DNA of 64,000 nucleotides from Candidatus Atribacteria bacterium (lineage in GTDB: Bacteria; Atribacterota; Phoenicimicrobiia; Phoenicimicrobiales; Stramentimicrobiaceae): the NCBI GenBank assembly GCA_029553585.1, contig JAKPKS010000082.1, positions 1 through 64,000 on the forward strand, given 5' to 3'. The translations under genes were made by a program, and so were the position numbers. The stretch's first letter is position 1, and the number at the start of each line of letters is the position of its first letter. Below the pieces are notes generated by a model. It did not search any database, was not told the origin of the DNA, and worked only from the letters and a program-made list of their open reading frames with translations. Of this stretch, positions 1 to 9,697 are shown one piece after another.

Positions 1-266
1 GAGTGTCAATCAAATAAAATCAGGGAATTTGATGCGTATTTAAAACCACTATAGTCTTTTCTAACCCGTAAGGTAGGTCTACCTAAAAAAAGAAGATTTT
101 GGCAACAGAAAAAACTACCCACAAAAGTTTGACACAGACAAATCAGATTTTGAAATTGTTAATCGATTTTTTTTGTGTTAAAATAGTTTGCGGCATAATT
201 CTTGCAGCTCATAGTTTTTAATAAGAGGTTTTTGGTTCATAATTTATTGTTTTTAGTTTCATTTTT

Positions 267-294
267 ACGTAAGACGTAAGATGCATTACGAATT
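267..294. repeat. 7-bp ACGNNNN array, copy 1
   Basis: Four consecutive heptamers read ACGTAAG, ACGTAAG, ATGCATT, ACGAATT. The same heptad grammar recurs at 487-514, 689-723, 19091-19111, 38419-38486 and 38728-38760, always between genes. I know of no function for it. Confidence 0.6.
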
Positions 295-328
295 TAACGC
301 TATACTTTTTTATACTTATTTAAAGGTT

Positions 329-480
329 GTGGGTATAAGTGAATGTGATCGCCACGTCGCTGCGCTCCTCGCGATGACCAGGAAGAGAGACAATTCTTCT
401 CTTTGTCACTGCGAAACCTGCTGAAAGCGGGTTGTGGCAGTCTCATACCCTATAGCCTGCATCTTTTCTTTGATTTTTTA
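329..480. repeat. REP-like dispersed repeat, copy A
   Basis: About 150 bp repeated at 539-690 with a constant 210-bp offset, no gaps and roughly nine in ten bases identical by eye. It contains a GCCACGTCGCTGCGCTCCTCGC core followed by an inverted relative (TCACTGCGA ... GTGGCAGTCTC), so the element is an imperfect palindrome. Diverged copies lie at 18961-19020, 38484-38539 and 48784-48835. Palindromic elements with this core are common in environmental bacterial genomes. No open reading frame here looks real. Confidence 0.7.
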
Positions 481-486
481 TGCAAA

Positions 487-514
487 ACGTAAGACGTAAA
501 ACGCATGACTAATT
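487..514. repeat. 7-bp ACGNNNN array, copy 2
   Basis: Heptamers ACGTAAG, ACGTAAA, ACGCATG, ACTAATT sit directly after REP-like copy A, just as copy 3 follows copy B. The array and the palindrome therefore seem to belong to one composite unit. Confidence 0.6.
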
Positions 515-538
515 TAACATATATCTCTTTAAAAGAGT

Positions 539-690
539 GTGGGTAAAAATGGGTGTGATTACCACGTAGCCGTGCTCCTCGCGATGACCATGAAGAGAGA
601 CAATTCTCCTCTTTGTCACTGCGAAACCTGCTGAAAGCGGGTTGTGGCAGTCTCATACTCTATAGTCCGCATCTTATCTTGATTTTTTAC
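539..690. repeat. REP-like dispersed repeat, copy B
   Basis: Tandem copy of 329-480 with the same GTGGGTA start, the same inverted halves and the same CTATAG..GCATCTT end. The rest of 1-724 holds only A/T-rich spacer. The minus-strand reading frame across this copy is a repeat artefact. Confidence 0.7.
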
Positions 691-723
691 GTAAAACGTA
701 AGACGCATGACGCATTACGAATA
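689..723. repeat. 7-bp ACGNNNN array, copy 3
   Basis: Five heptamers (ACGTAAA, ACGTAAG, ACGCATG, ACGCATT, ACGAATA) end two bases before the tRNA-Arg gene. Confidence 0.6.
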
Positions 724-724
724 C

Positions 725-800
725 GCGCCCGTAGCTCAATGGATAGAGCAGGGGCTTCCTAAGCCCCGTGTTGGAAGTTCGACTCTTCTCGGGCGCTCCA
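725..800 (+). tRNA. tRNA-Arg (anticodon CCT)
   Basis: Cloverleaf by eye: acceptor GCGCCCG/CGGGCGC, D-stem GCTC/GAGC, anticodon stem GGGGC/GCCCC with loop TTCCTAA, and T-stem GGAAG/CTTCT with one G-T pair. CCA is encoded. The anticodon CCT reads AGG. The gene lies 67 bp upstream of argS, the synthetase that would charge it. Confidence 0.95.
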
Positions 801-867
801 TTATTATTAAGTTTAATAAATAATAGATTTAATCAATTATTAAAAAATATCTTCTGGGAGAAAATAA

Positions 868-2556
868 TTGCTGGATAAAGCTAACGATGAAAATGTAAAA
901 CAAATCATCACTGAATCAGTGGTGCAATACCTGAAAAATAATAAAATTAAGTTATCGTCCATTCCTACTATTGTTTTAACTACACCTAAAAATCCTACTC
1001 ATGGCCATCTATCTACTAATATTGCCTTACAGCTGTCAGGTATGATACCAGAACCTGCCCGTAAAATTGCCCAGTTTATAGTTCAGGAAGCAGAGTCGCG
1101 CCATGGGGAATTGTTTGATAAAATTGAAATAGCCGGACCAGGCTTTATAAATTTTTATTTTAAGCATGACCTGTTCTATGATTTATTGCATGAAATTATG
1201 AACGAAAAAGACAGGTTTGGTTATTCCAGTATAGGAAAGGGTGAAAAAGTACTGGTTGAATATGTCAGTGTAAATCCCACCGGCCCACTGCATATAGGTC
1301 ATGGAAAATGTGCCGCAGTTGGTGATGCATTATCCAGAGTTTTACGGGCTGCCGGTTATCAGGTTTCCACTGAATATTATATTAATGACCATGGCAAACA
1401 GATGGATATGCTTGGTGAGTCTGTTTTGCTACGTTACAGACAATTACTGGGTGAGGATATCATATTCCCTGAAAAAGGATACCAGGGTGACTATATTGTT
1501 ACCATAGCAAAAGAACTCCTGGATAAATATCAGGAGCAGTTTAAGGGCAAAGATGATCTGGTAACTATCCGTTTTTTTAAAAAATATGCTAAAGAGAGGA
1601 TTTTAGCAGATATCAAAGAAGATTTGATCGCCTTTGGAGTAGAATTTGATAATTGGTTTAGTGAAGAATCGCTTTACTCTGAGCATAAAATACAGCCAGT
1701 TATTGACAAATTGATTCAGAAAGGACTGGCATTTTATGAGGATGGTGCCCTATGGTTTAAGTCCACCGATTTTGGTGATGAAAAAGACCGGGTAATAACC
1801 AGGGATAATGGTGAGGAAACATATTTCGCTTCAGATATAGCATACCATGATAACAAGTATGAGAGAGGGTTCAACACTTTAATTGATATATGGGGTTCTG
1901 ACCACCATGGCTATATCAATCGGATGAAAGCAGCTATAGTAGCATTGGGTTATCCCAAAGATTCTTTTCAGGTGCTTCTGGTGCAGTTTGTTACCTTAGT
2001 GCGGGCTGGTGAAATAGTCGGCATGAGTACCCGTGAAGGACAGTTTGTTACCCTAAAGGAATTACTGAAAGAGGTAGGTCGGGATGTAGCGAGATATTTC
2101 TTTCTGATGTTTAGTCATGATAGCCATACCGAATTTGATCTGGATATTGCCAAATCGCAATCCCTGGAAAATCCCGTTTTTTATATACAGTATGCCTATG
2201 CCCGGATTTCGAGTATAATAGAAAAAGGAAAACTGCATAATATTGTTTTAGATGATAAGATGAACCAGGAAATAGATCTCACTCTGCTTGATAAGAAAGA
2301 AGAACTGGAAATAATAAAAAAATTAGCCTATTTTAAAAAGGTAGTGGAAAGGTGTGCCTTACAACGTAAGCCTTATTTAATTACCAGCTATTTGCATGAG
2401 TTAGCCAGTCTATTTCATAAATATTATACCGAATATAAAGTTCTTGGTGAAGATAAGAGATTATCAGAAGCCCGTCTTTACCTTATCTCCTCAGTCAAGA
2501 TTGTATTAGCCAATTCTCTTAACTTGTTAGGAATACAGGCTCCTGAAAAAATGTAA
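868..2556 (+). CDS. argS: arginyl-tRNA synthetase
   Basis: This cytoplasmic class I synthetase attaches arginine to tRNA-Arg. The 562-residue protein has the usual length. An N-terminal Add-1-type domain is followed by the catalytic core with NPTGPLHIGHGK (HIGH at about residues 142-145) and the ArgRS form of the second signature, MSTREG (about 386). The all-helical anticodon-binding domain at the C-terminus ends in the family-typical NLLGI..PEKM. The TTG start at 868 is chosen because CTGGGAG lies 7 bases upstream. rapZ follows after 19 bp, so the two may be co-transcribed. Confidence 0.96.
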   Translation: MLDKANDENVKQIITESVVQYLKNNKIKLSSIPTIVLTTPKNPTHGHLSTNIALQLSGMIPEPARKIAQFIVQEAESRHGELFDKIEIAGPGFINFYFKHDLFYDLLHEIMNEKDRFGYSSIGKGEKVLVEYVSVNPTGPLHIGHGKCAAVGDALSRVLRAAGYQVSTEYYINDHGKQMDMLGESVLLRYRQLLGEDIIFPEKGYQGDYIVTIAKELLDKYQEQFKGKDDLVTIRFFKKYAKERILADIKEDLIAFGVEFDNWFSEESLYSEHKIQPVIDKLIQKGLAFYEDGALWFKSTDFGDEKDRVITRDNGEETYFASDIAYHDNKYERGFNTLIDIWGSDHHGYINRMKAAIVALGYPKDSFQVLLVQFVTLVRAGEIVGMSTREGQFVTLKELLKEVGRDVARYFFLMFSHDSHTEFDLDIAKSQSLENPVFYIQYAYARISSIIEKGKLHNIVLDDKMNQEIDLTLLDKKEELEIIKKLAYFKKVVERCALQRKPYLITSYLHELASLFHKYYTEYKVLGEDKRLSEARLYLISSVKIVLANSLNLLGIQAPEKM

Positions 2557-2575
2557 TAACACCATTGAGGTTGCT

Positions 2576-3454
2576 ATGAAAAATTTACAATTTGTGATTA
2601 TCAGCGGGTTGTCTGGAGCAGGGAAAAGTGTTGCTATTAAAGTTTTTGAAGATATGAATTATTTTTGCATAGATAATATGCCGCCCCAGCTAATTCCAAA
2701 ATTTTCTGAACTGTGCCTGAAATCCCAGGAGAAACTTACTAAAATTGCCTTTGTGGTTGATATCAGAGGAGCCATATTTTTACCAGAGTTAGTACAATCC
2801 CTGCAGGAATTGAACAACATGAACATTAACCCGGAAATACTATTTTTAGAAGCCAGGGATGAGATACTGTTGCACCGTTTTGGTGAGACCAGAAGAAAGC
2901 ACCCGCTGCAAGTTTCTAATAGTATTTTAGAAAGTATTCAGGAAGAAAGAAAAAAATTAAATGAGCTGAAATCACGGGCAAGCATCATTATAGATACCTC
3001 CAACCTAACCCCCAAACAGCTAAATATTGAGATCAGAAAATATTTTCAAAAAGATATGCTTGATAAAATGCAAATCTATTTAATATCTTTTGGCTATAAA
3101 TATGGCTTACCAATTGATGTGGATCAAATATGGGATGTTCGGTTTCTTCCCAACCCCTTTTATGTCAATGGTTTAAGCGAGCTGACTGGAAATGATGAAA
3201 AAGTGAAGGACTATTTGCGGCAATTCCTGGTTACCCGGGAATCTACTAAACGATTCTTTTCCCTGATTGATTTTTTAATACCATACTATATAAAAGAGGG
3301 GAAAAATTATCTTTCTATTGCCATTGGCTGTACCGGTGGCCGCCACCGTTCAGTATTTCTGGTCAATGAATTAGACCAACACCTGAGGCAGGAGGATTAT
3401 CCTGTTTTTTTAAGGCATAGGGATATCAGAAAGGAAGAAAAAATATCTCAATAA
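2576..3454 (+). CDS. rapZ: RapZ/YvcJ-family nucleotide-binding protein
   Basis: P-loop protein of the RapZ/YvcJ family, 292 residues, standard length. The Walker A GLSGAGKS is at residues 11-18, followed by CIDNMPP at about 32. The C-terminal half carries GCTGGRHRSV, the signature of the RNA-binding domain. In E. coli RapZ is an adaptor that delivers the small RNA GlmZ to RNase E; in Gram-positives YvcJ is a GTPase of less certain role. The block rapZ-yvcK-whiA is conserved in Firmicutes and Actinobacteria and is intact here, so the YvcJ-like role is more likely. The ATG start gives the usual MKNLQFVIISGLSG opening. Confidence 0.93.
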   Translation: MKNLQFVIISGLSGAGKSVAIKVFEDMNYFCIDNMPPQLIPKFSELCLKSQEKLTKIAFVVDIRGAIFLPELVQSLQELNNMNINPEILFLEARDEILLHRFGETRRKHPLQVSNSILESIQEERKKLNELKSRASIIIDTSNLTPKQLNIEIRKYFQKDMLDKMQIYLISFGYKYGLPIDVDQIWDVRFLPNPFYVNGLSELTGNDEKVKDYLRQFLVTRESTKRFFSLIDFLIPYYIKEGKNYLSIAIGCTGGRHRSVFLVNELDQHLRQEDYPVFLRHRDIRKEEKISQ

Positions 3455-3476
3455 AATTTATAAAATATAATGCAAA

Positions 3477-4772
3477 ATGATAAAAAGAAATTATAATTTA
3501 AAATCGCTGTTAAAGTGGTTTTATCCCGGAATGAGAGTAAAACGTTTTCTGCTCATTGTCTTAGTGGGTATAGTATTTATGGCAGTGGGCCTCATTTACG
3601 TTATTGACCTCACCGGTTTTTTATGGATTAAAAACCAGATAAAAAATCTATTTATTTATTATCAAATTGCCCCTTTCTTTTCCGGTTTAATCTTAATGTT
3701 TATCGGTTCCTTATTTATAATTTTGGGAATTTCCAATATAAATCGTTCTATTTTAAAAATTATCATTCCCAAACAGGTTGATCTTTTACCTGAAATTATT
3801 TATGAACAGAGGAAATTAGAAAAAGGACCGCGCATCGTGGTGATTGGCGGAGGAACCGGGCTCTATACTTTATTAAGAGGGCTAAAACAATTTACCAGCA
3901 ATATAACTGCGGTGGTGACTGCTTTTGATAGCGGGGGTAGCTCAGGTATATTACGGGATGAATTGGGAGTTCTCCCGCCTGGTGATATCCGAAACTGCCT
4001 GGTAGCTCTCTCTACAGAGGAATTGTTGATGAAAAAACTGTTCCAGTATAGATTCAGCAATGGTAGTTTAAAGGGGCATAGTTTCGGAAACCTCTTTATT
4101 ACCGCTATGTCAGAGGTAAGCGGTGAATTCTCTAAAGCTGTGGAAAAATCGAGCGAGATACTGGCTATCAGAGGTAAGGTGCTACCCTCTTCCATAGAGG
4201 ATGTTACCCTCTGTGCCAGATTAAAGAATAAAGAACTCATCAAAGGAGAGGACAAAATTCCCCAGCACAAAAGTGAAATCGAAAGTATTTTTCTGGAGCC
4301 CTCTCCTGTTTTACCCTTGCCTGAGACGATTCAGGCCATTCAGGAGGCCGACCTCATCATACTTGGTCCAGGGAGCCTCTATACCAGTGTTATCTGTAAC
4401 CTGCTGGTTAAAGATATACCGGAGAAGATGTGTCAATCTCCGGCGCTTAAAATATATATCTGTAATGTCATGACTCAGCCCGGAGAAACAGATAATTATA
4501 CAGCGGCTATGCATGTTCGGGAAATCATTAAATATTTACCCGAAAACTGTCTCGATTATGTGGTGCTTAACAGTCAGAGATTAAGCAAAAAGGTGGCGGC
4601 AAAATACCAGCAGGAAGATGCCTTTATGGTAAAAGACGATTTGCCACCCGATTTAGACAAAAAGACTAAAATCATAAGACAGGGATTATTATCAGAATAT
4701 AATTTTGCCCGGCACCATTCGGAAAAATTGGCAAAACTTATCTTAGATATCTTTCATAAGGAGAAAAAGTAA
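3477..4772 (+). CDS. yvcK: YvcK/CofD-like gluconeogenesis factor with N-terminal membrane anchor
   Basis: The C-terminal ~310 residues match the YvcK family: VVIGGGTGLYTLLRGLK at about 120, then a DSGGSSG..LPPGDIRNCL segment and a later DLIILGPGSLYTS motif. YvcK binds UDP-sugars and is needed for growth on gluconeogenic carbon and for cell-wall synthesis in Bacillus. The first ~115 residues add two hydrophobic segments (about 23-45 and 64-86), so this version is probably membrane anchored; that extension occurs in only part of the family. It sits between rapZ and whiA, the classic context. Confidence 0.9.
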   Translation: MIKRNYNLKSLLKWFYPGMRVKRFLLIVLVGIVFMAVGLIYVIDLTGFLWIKNQIKNLFIYYQIAPFFSGLILMFIGSLFIILGISNINRSILKIIIPKQVDLLPEIIYEQRKLEKGPRIVVIGGGTGLYTLLRGLKQFTSNITAVVTAFDSGGSSGILRDELGVLPPGDIRNCLVALSTEELLMKKLFQYRFSNGSLKGHSFGNLFITAMSEVSGEFSKAVEKSSEILAIRGKVLPSSIEDVTLCARLKNKELIKGEDKIPQHKSEIESIFLEPSPVLPLPETIQAIQEADLIILGPGSLYTSVICNLLVKDIPEKMCQSPALKIYICNVMTQPGETDNYTAAMHVREIIKYLPENCLDYVVLNSQRLSKKVAAKYQQEDAFMVKDDLPPDLDKKTKIIRQGLLSEYNFARHHSEKLAKLILDIFHKEKK

Positions 4773-4778
4773 GAATAA

Positions 4779-5711
4779 TTGTATTTCTCACCTTTAGTAA
4801 AACAAGAATTAGCCCGTATTATTCCTCAGCAAAATGATGAACAAAAAAGCGAATTACTGGCTTTTATCATTATAAATGGCTCAATAAATCCCGGCAATAA
4901 CCATCTTTCCATTGTTCTTGATAATCCGGTTATGATTAAAGTTGTTTATTTTCTATTGAAGAAAACTTTTCACTATGAAGCAAAAATTGGCATAGCGAGG
5001 AAAGGCAGGAATAGAAAATTTTACGAATTGTCTATAACAGATAACCATATTACAGAGTCAATTTTAGACCAATTCAATCTAACCGGCAATATCCGGGGAA
5101 AAATAATAAGAAAAGGAAAGATCCGCAGTAAGGATAACGAGATTATTCCAGATTTTACTGAGCAGGCTTTCTTGCGAGGCGCTTTTTTGGCTGGCGGGTT
5201 TATAAATGACCCGGAGAGAATGTATCACTTGGAGATTGCCTGTCCATCTAAAGAGGTAGCCCTCATGGTAGAAAAAATTTTAAACAAGTCTTCCTTTTCT
5301 GCCAAAATAAGCTTCTGGCAGAAGGAATGGGCTGTTTATATTAAGAAGAATGAACAAATTTTCGAATTTTTACGTTTTATTGGAGTACAAAGAGCCCTAT
5401 TAAATCTACAGGACATTATAGCTCGTAAAGACCTGTTAAATACGGTTAATAGAATGGTTAATTGTGAAACTGCCAACCTCGATAAAACAATCTCTTCAGC
5501 TTCACAGCAATTAAGCCATATTGAAACATTACAAAAAACCATTGGCTTAGAAAATTTACCCCCCAGCCTGAGAGAGGTTATTAAAGTTCGTCTGGAAAAC
5601 CCCTATGCCAATATTCAGGAATTAGCCAATGCTTTAGGAGGGGGTATCACTAAATCAGGGGTTTTTCACCGCCTTAAAAAAATCAAACAATTGGCAGAAT
5701 ACCATCTATAA
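4779..5711 (+). CDS. whiA: WhiA-family DNA-binding regulator
   Basis: WhiA has an N-terminal LAGLIDADG-like fold without nuclease activity and a C-terminal helix-turn-helix. It controls sporulation septation in Streptomyces and affects division and chromosome segregation in Bacillus. Here 310 residues contain LRGAFLAGGFINDPE at about 125-140 and a C-terminal NIQELANALGGG..KSGVFHRLKKI helix-turn-helix. The TTG start at 4779 gives MYFSPLVKQEL, matching the usual MSFS..VK.EL opening. An AAGGAG site lies upstream inside the yvcK end, and the gap to yvcK is 6 bp. Confidence 0.92.
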   Translation: MYFSPLVKQELARIIPQQNDEQKSELLAFIIINGSINPGNNHLSIVLDNPVMIKVVYFLLKKTFHYEAKIGIARKGRNRKFYELSITDNHITESILDQFNLTGNIRGKIIRKGKIRSKDNEIIPDFTEQAFLRGAFLAGGFINDPERMYHLEIACPSKEVALMVEKILNKSSFSAKISFWQKEWAVYIKKNEQIFEFLRFIGVQRALLNLQDIIARKDLLNTVNRMVNCETANLDKTISSASQQLSHIETLQKTIGLENLPPSLREVIKVRLENPYANIQELANALGGGITKSGVFHRLKKIKQLAEYHL

Positions 5712-5782
5712 ACAGAATTGTTTAGTGCAAAATAAGCAAATCCACAGGGCTTGTCGATCGACTAAAAAGAATAGTCAAAAGG

Positions 5783-5791
5783 TGGTATAAT
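5783..5791 (+). promoter_or_regulatory. extended -10 promoter element upstream of rpoN
   Basis: The sequence TGGTATAAT is a perfect extended -10. No convincing -35 lies 17 bp upstream. A 10-bp perfect palindrome, GTCGATCGAC, sits at 5753-5762. Confidence 0.45.
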
Positions 5792-5836
5792 ATAATTTAT
5801 TTACCAATCCGTATTTGGAAAAAACGAGGAAATGTG

Positions 5837-7303
5837 ATGGAACAAAACCTGTTTTTGGAACAGAGACAGAGATTACAACTTTCTCCGCAGATGTACCAAT
5901 CTATAAATATATTACAGATGAATATAATTGAGTTAAACAGATGGTTGGAAAAAGAAGTACAAGAAAACCCGGTTTTAGAGATAGTGCTCAATCAAGGGGT
6001 TGTCCCGGAAGAAGATAATGACGAAAAAGCCCTGGATCACGATCATGAAGAACAGGAAGCTCGTGCCCTGTCAGATTATTTTTCCAGCCGGGAGGGGAAG
6101 TCTGGAAACAAAGATATCTCAATAACAGAATTTGGACCAGATACAAATGTACAGAATCTTGGTTATAAAAAGATATCTTTAAGTGAGCATCTCCTGCAAA
6201 ATTTTGGGGTTATGGTTAGAGATGGGCTTGATTATAAAGTTGGAGAATACCTGATAGGAAATATAAATTATAATGGTTATTTAACCATTAGCTGTGAGGA
6301 AGTGGCTCTCGATTTGAAGATACCAGTAAAAAAAGTGAAGCAAATACTGGCTCTGATTCAGAATTGTTCCCTACCCGGACTGGGAGCCAGAAACCTGAAA
6401 GAATGCCTCTTGCTACAATTAAAACACCTGGAACTACCTGAAAAAGAATTACTAAAAAAGCTAATACTATTTTACTTAGAAGAACTATCTAAAAAAGATT
6501 TTAAGGATATTAGCCATGAACTAAATCTCACTTATTCTGAAGTACAGCATTTACTGGATGTTTTAAAGAAGAATTTTGACCCTAAACCGGGGAGGGTTTT
6601 TTCCCAGGATAATGATATTAAATTATTGGTTCCCGATATTATAGTAAAAAAGATTGACAATCGATACGAGATTTTTGAAAATAGAGGTAATTCTATCGAT
6701 ATCAGAATTAATTCTTTTTATGATCAGATGCTGTTAGAATACCGAAGGATGGAGAAACTGAGAGGACAGGAAGTATTCTCTCAGGAAAAACTGCTGGAAT
6801 CTCAGAAAACAGTGGAGTACCTGCAAGGTAAAATTGGCTCTGCCCGCTGGATTTTAAGGTGTTTAGAGCAGAGAAGGGATACTATTTTTAATATAACCAG
6901 GTTTATAATCAGTTATCAGCAGGATTTTCTGGAAAAAGGAATAACTTATTTCAAGCCCTTATCCTTAGAGCAGGTCGCCGAGGAACTGGGCTTCAATAAA
7001 TCTACTGTTTCCAGGGCTATCAAGGCCAAAAAGGTTCAATTACCAAAAGGAACTTATGAATTGAAGTATTTTTTTTCCAAAGGTCTATCTCAATCCAATG
7101 ATGAGATAATTTCCAATGAAAAGATAAAGAATTTAATTAAAGGATATATTACAGAAGAAGATATTTATTACCCTTATTCAGATCAGAGATTGACTGAACT
7201 ATTAAAACAAAAGGAAAATATTGTCATAGCACGCAGAACTGTAACCAAGTATCGCAAATTAATGGATATACCTTCTGCAAAATTACGCAGAAGGTATAAA
7301 TGA
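5837..7303 (+). CDS. rpoN: RNA polymerase sigma-54 factor
   Basis: Sigma-54 directs RNA polymerase to GG-N10-GC promoters and needs an AAA+ activator; no such activator is in this window. Region I is visible at the N-terminus (QRLQLSPQM, then LQMNIIELNRWL with ENPVLE), the core-binding domain occupies the middle, and the RpoN box ARRTVTKYRKLM is near the C-terminus. The helix-turn-helix LSLEQVAEELGFNKSTVSRAI precedes it. Length about 488 is normal. ATG 5837 is preferred over the adjacent GTG 5834 because GAGGA at 5826-5830 is then 6 bases away. Confidence 0.95.
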   Translation: MEQNLFLEQRQRLQLSPQMYQSINILQMNIIELNRWLEKEVQENPVLEIVLNQGVVPEEDNDEKALDHDHEEQEARALSDYFSSREGKSGNKDISITEFGPDTNVQNLGYKKISLSEHLLQNFGVMVRDGLDYKVGEYLIGNINYNGYLTISCEEVALDLKIPVKKVKQILALIQNCSLPGLGARNLKECLLLQLKHLELPEKELLKKLILFYLEELSKKDFKDISHELNLTYSEVQHLLDVLKKNFDPKPGRVFSQDNDIKLLVPDIIVKKIDNRYEIFENRGNSIDIRINSFYDQMLLEYRRMEKLRGQEVFSQEKLLESQKTVEYLQGKIGSARWILRCLEQRRDTIFNITRFIISYQQDFLEKGITYFKPLSLEQVAEELGFNKSTVSRAIKAKKVQLPKGTYELKYFFSKGLSQSNDEIISNEKIKNLIKGYITEEDIYYPYSDQRLTELLKQKENIVIARRTVTKYRKLMDIPSAKLRRRYK

Positions 7304-7332
7304 AGAATACAAAAAACACCAACCTGAAATAA

Positions 7333-8352
<1,020 letters not shown>

Positions 8353-8364
8353 TAAATAGAAATT

Positions 8365-8417
8365 TTTAGCAGTATTATAGACTAAAATATTTTATATGAT
8401 ACTGCTAAATATTTTTT
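8365..8417 (+). terminator. rho-independent terminator after gap
   Basis: Perfect 11-bp stem TTTAGCAGTAT (8365-8375) with ATACTGCTAAA (8399-8409). The loop contains a smaller TAAAATATTTTA palindrome, and a T tract follows at 8412-8417. Confidence 0.75.
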
Positions 8418-8474
8418 CTACCTATTTACCATAACAGGATCCATATTCAGTTAGATTTTTGGAGGAGGATTTTA

Positions 8475-9236
8475 ATGCGCAAACCATTGATGGCAGGAAA
8501 TTGGAAAATGAATAAGACCCTGACCGAAAGTATTCCCTTGATAAAAGAGTTAATTAATTTAGTGGGAACTTATCAGGATACTGAGACGGTTATCTGTCCG
8601 CCATTTACTTCCTTATGGGTGGCACGGGAATTGATTCAAGATACCAATATACTTTTGGGTGCTCAGAATCTTTATTTTCAAAAGGAAGGTGCCTATACTG
8701 GAGAGATATCAGCAAGAATGCTGCAAAATATTGGCTGCAGCTATGTAATATTAGGTCATTCAGAAAGAAGGGGATATTTCCAGGAAAGTTCAGCGGAGGT
8801 TGCTCAAAAAGTGCAGGAGGCTCTTATTTTTAACCTTAAACCGATTATCTGTGTGGGAGAAAAACTAAGAGAAAGAGAAGCAGGAAAAGCACAGGATATA
8901 GTGAGAGAAGAAACAGAGGCGATCTTTACTGTTTTGAAGCCAGCAGAGGTGGACAGAGTAGTATTTGCCTATGAACCAATCTGGGCTATTGGCACTGGTA
9001 AGGCAGCAACTCCCCGGGATGCTAATGAAATGATTCAATACTTACGCAGTTTATTAGTACATAAATATGGGGAAAGAGTAGCTGAGGATACCAGGATTCT
9101 GTATGGGGGCAGTGTTAATCCGGAAAATATAAAAGCGTTGATGGCTGAATCTGATATAGATGGTGCATTGGTGGGTGGAGCCAGCCTGCAGGCGGAATCC
9201 TTTGCCAGAATAGTAAAGTTTAAGGAAAAAGAATAG
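8475..9236 (+). CDS. tpiA: triosephosphate isomerase
   Basis: Interconverts dihydroxyacetone phosphate and glyceraldehyde 3-phosphate. All landmarks are present: GNWKMNK at the N-terminus with the catalytic Lys, His95 in GHSERR, Glu167 in AYEPIWAIGTGK, and the phosphate-gripping YGGSVNPEN near the C-terminus. The 253 residues are the standard subunit size. A GGAGGAGG site is 6 bases upstream of the ATG. With gap upstream and pfkA at 55492, the window holds a good part of glycolysis. Confidence 0.97.
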   Translation: MRKPLMAGNWKMNKTLTESIPLIKELINLVGTYQDTETVICPPFTSLWVARELIQDTNILLGAQNLYFQKEGAYTGEISARMLQNIGCSYVILGHSERRGYFQESSAEVAQKVQEALIFNLKPIICVGEKLREREAGKAQDIVREETEAIFTVLKPAEVDRVVFAYEPIWAIGTGKAATPRDANEMIQYLRSLLVHKYGERVAEDTRILYGGSVNPENIKALMAESDIDGALVGGASLQAESFARIVKFKEKE

Positions 9237-9326
9237 CATTATAGAAAGAATACTCAAAACCCATTAAAAGCAAAAAGAATTTAAACAATAAAAAGACCTA
9301 TTTCAGAAATAATTATTTTAACTACC

Positions 9327-9355
9327 TTGAAGCGATAATCTAAATATGTTATTAT
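9327..9355 (+). promoter_or_regulatory. predicted sigma-70 promoter of secG
   Basis: The -35 TTGAAG (9327-9332), 17-bp spacer and -10 TATTAT (9350-9355) with an extended TG match the form seen at other promoters in this window. The -10 overlaps an 18-bp perfect palindrome (9351-9368). Confidence 0.55.
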
Positions 9356-9368
9356 GCTTAAGCATAAT
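9351..9368. promoter_or_regulatory. 18-bp palindrome over the secG promoter
   Basis: ATTATGCTTAAGCATAAT is identical to its reverse complement and covers the -10 box and likely start site. This is where a repressor dimer would bind, but no matching regulator is recognised. Confidence 0.4.
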
Positions 9369-9453
9369 AATTGATAATTATATATTCACAAATAATCAGC
9401 ATTCAGACTGATAATTAAAAACTAAAAGTAGCAGAAGAAGGAGAAAGCAAGCG

Positions 9454-9678
9454 ATGCCTATATGGCTAATGGTGATTCAGATTATTATAAGCCTATTACT
9501 TATTATTGTAGTATTATTTCAAACCAGAAAAGAAGGGGCAGGGGGTGGCATCTTTGGAGGAGGTACCTTTGCTGATCATAGGGGCAGAAAAGGAAAAGAG
9601 GTACTTTTGTTAAAATTAACCACCGCTATTGCCACTTTATTTATAGTATCTTCTGTCCTGATCAGTATTTTAAAATAG
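9454..9678 (+). CDS. secG: SecG subunit of the Sec translocase
   Basis: SecG is the small auxiliary subunit of the SecYEG channel. The 74-residue product has two hydrophobic segments (about 4-22 and 53-72) around a polar GGGIFGGGTF loop, the usual SecG layout. AAGGAGAAAG lies just upstream of the ATG. secG often follows tpiA in bacteria, as it does here, though with its own predicted promoter. Confidence 0.9.
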   Translation: MPIWLMVIQIIISLLLIIVVLFQTRKEGAGGGIFGGGTFADHRGRKGKEVLLLKLTTAIATLFIVSSVLISILK

Positions 9679-9697
9679 ATTAGTAAAAAGGGAACAA

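Noticed and set aside
450-656. Minus-strand 68-codon frame
   Set aside because: It lies across the REP-like repeats and resembles no protein; the tandem copies explain it.
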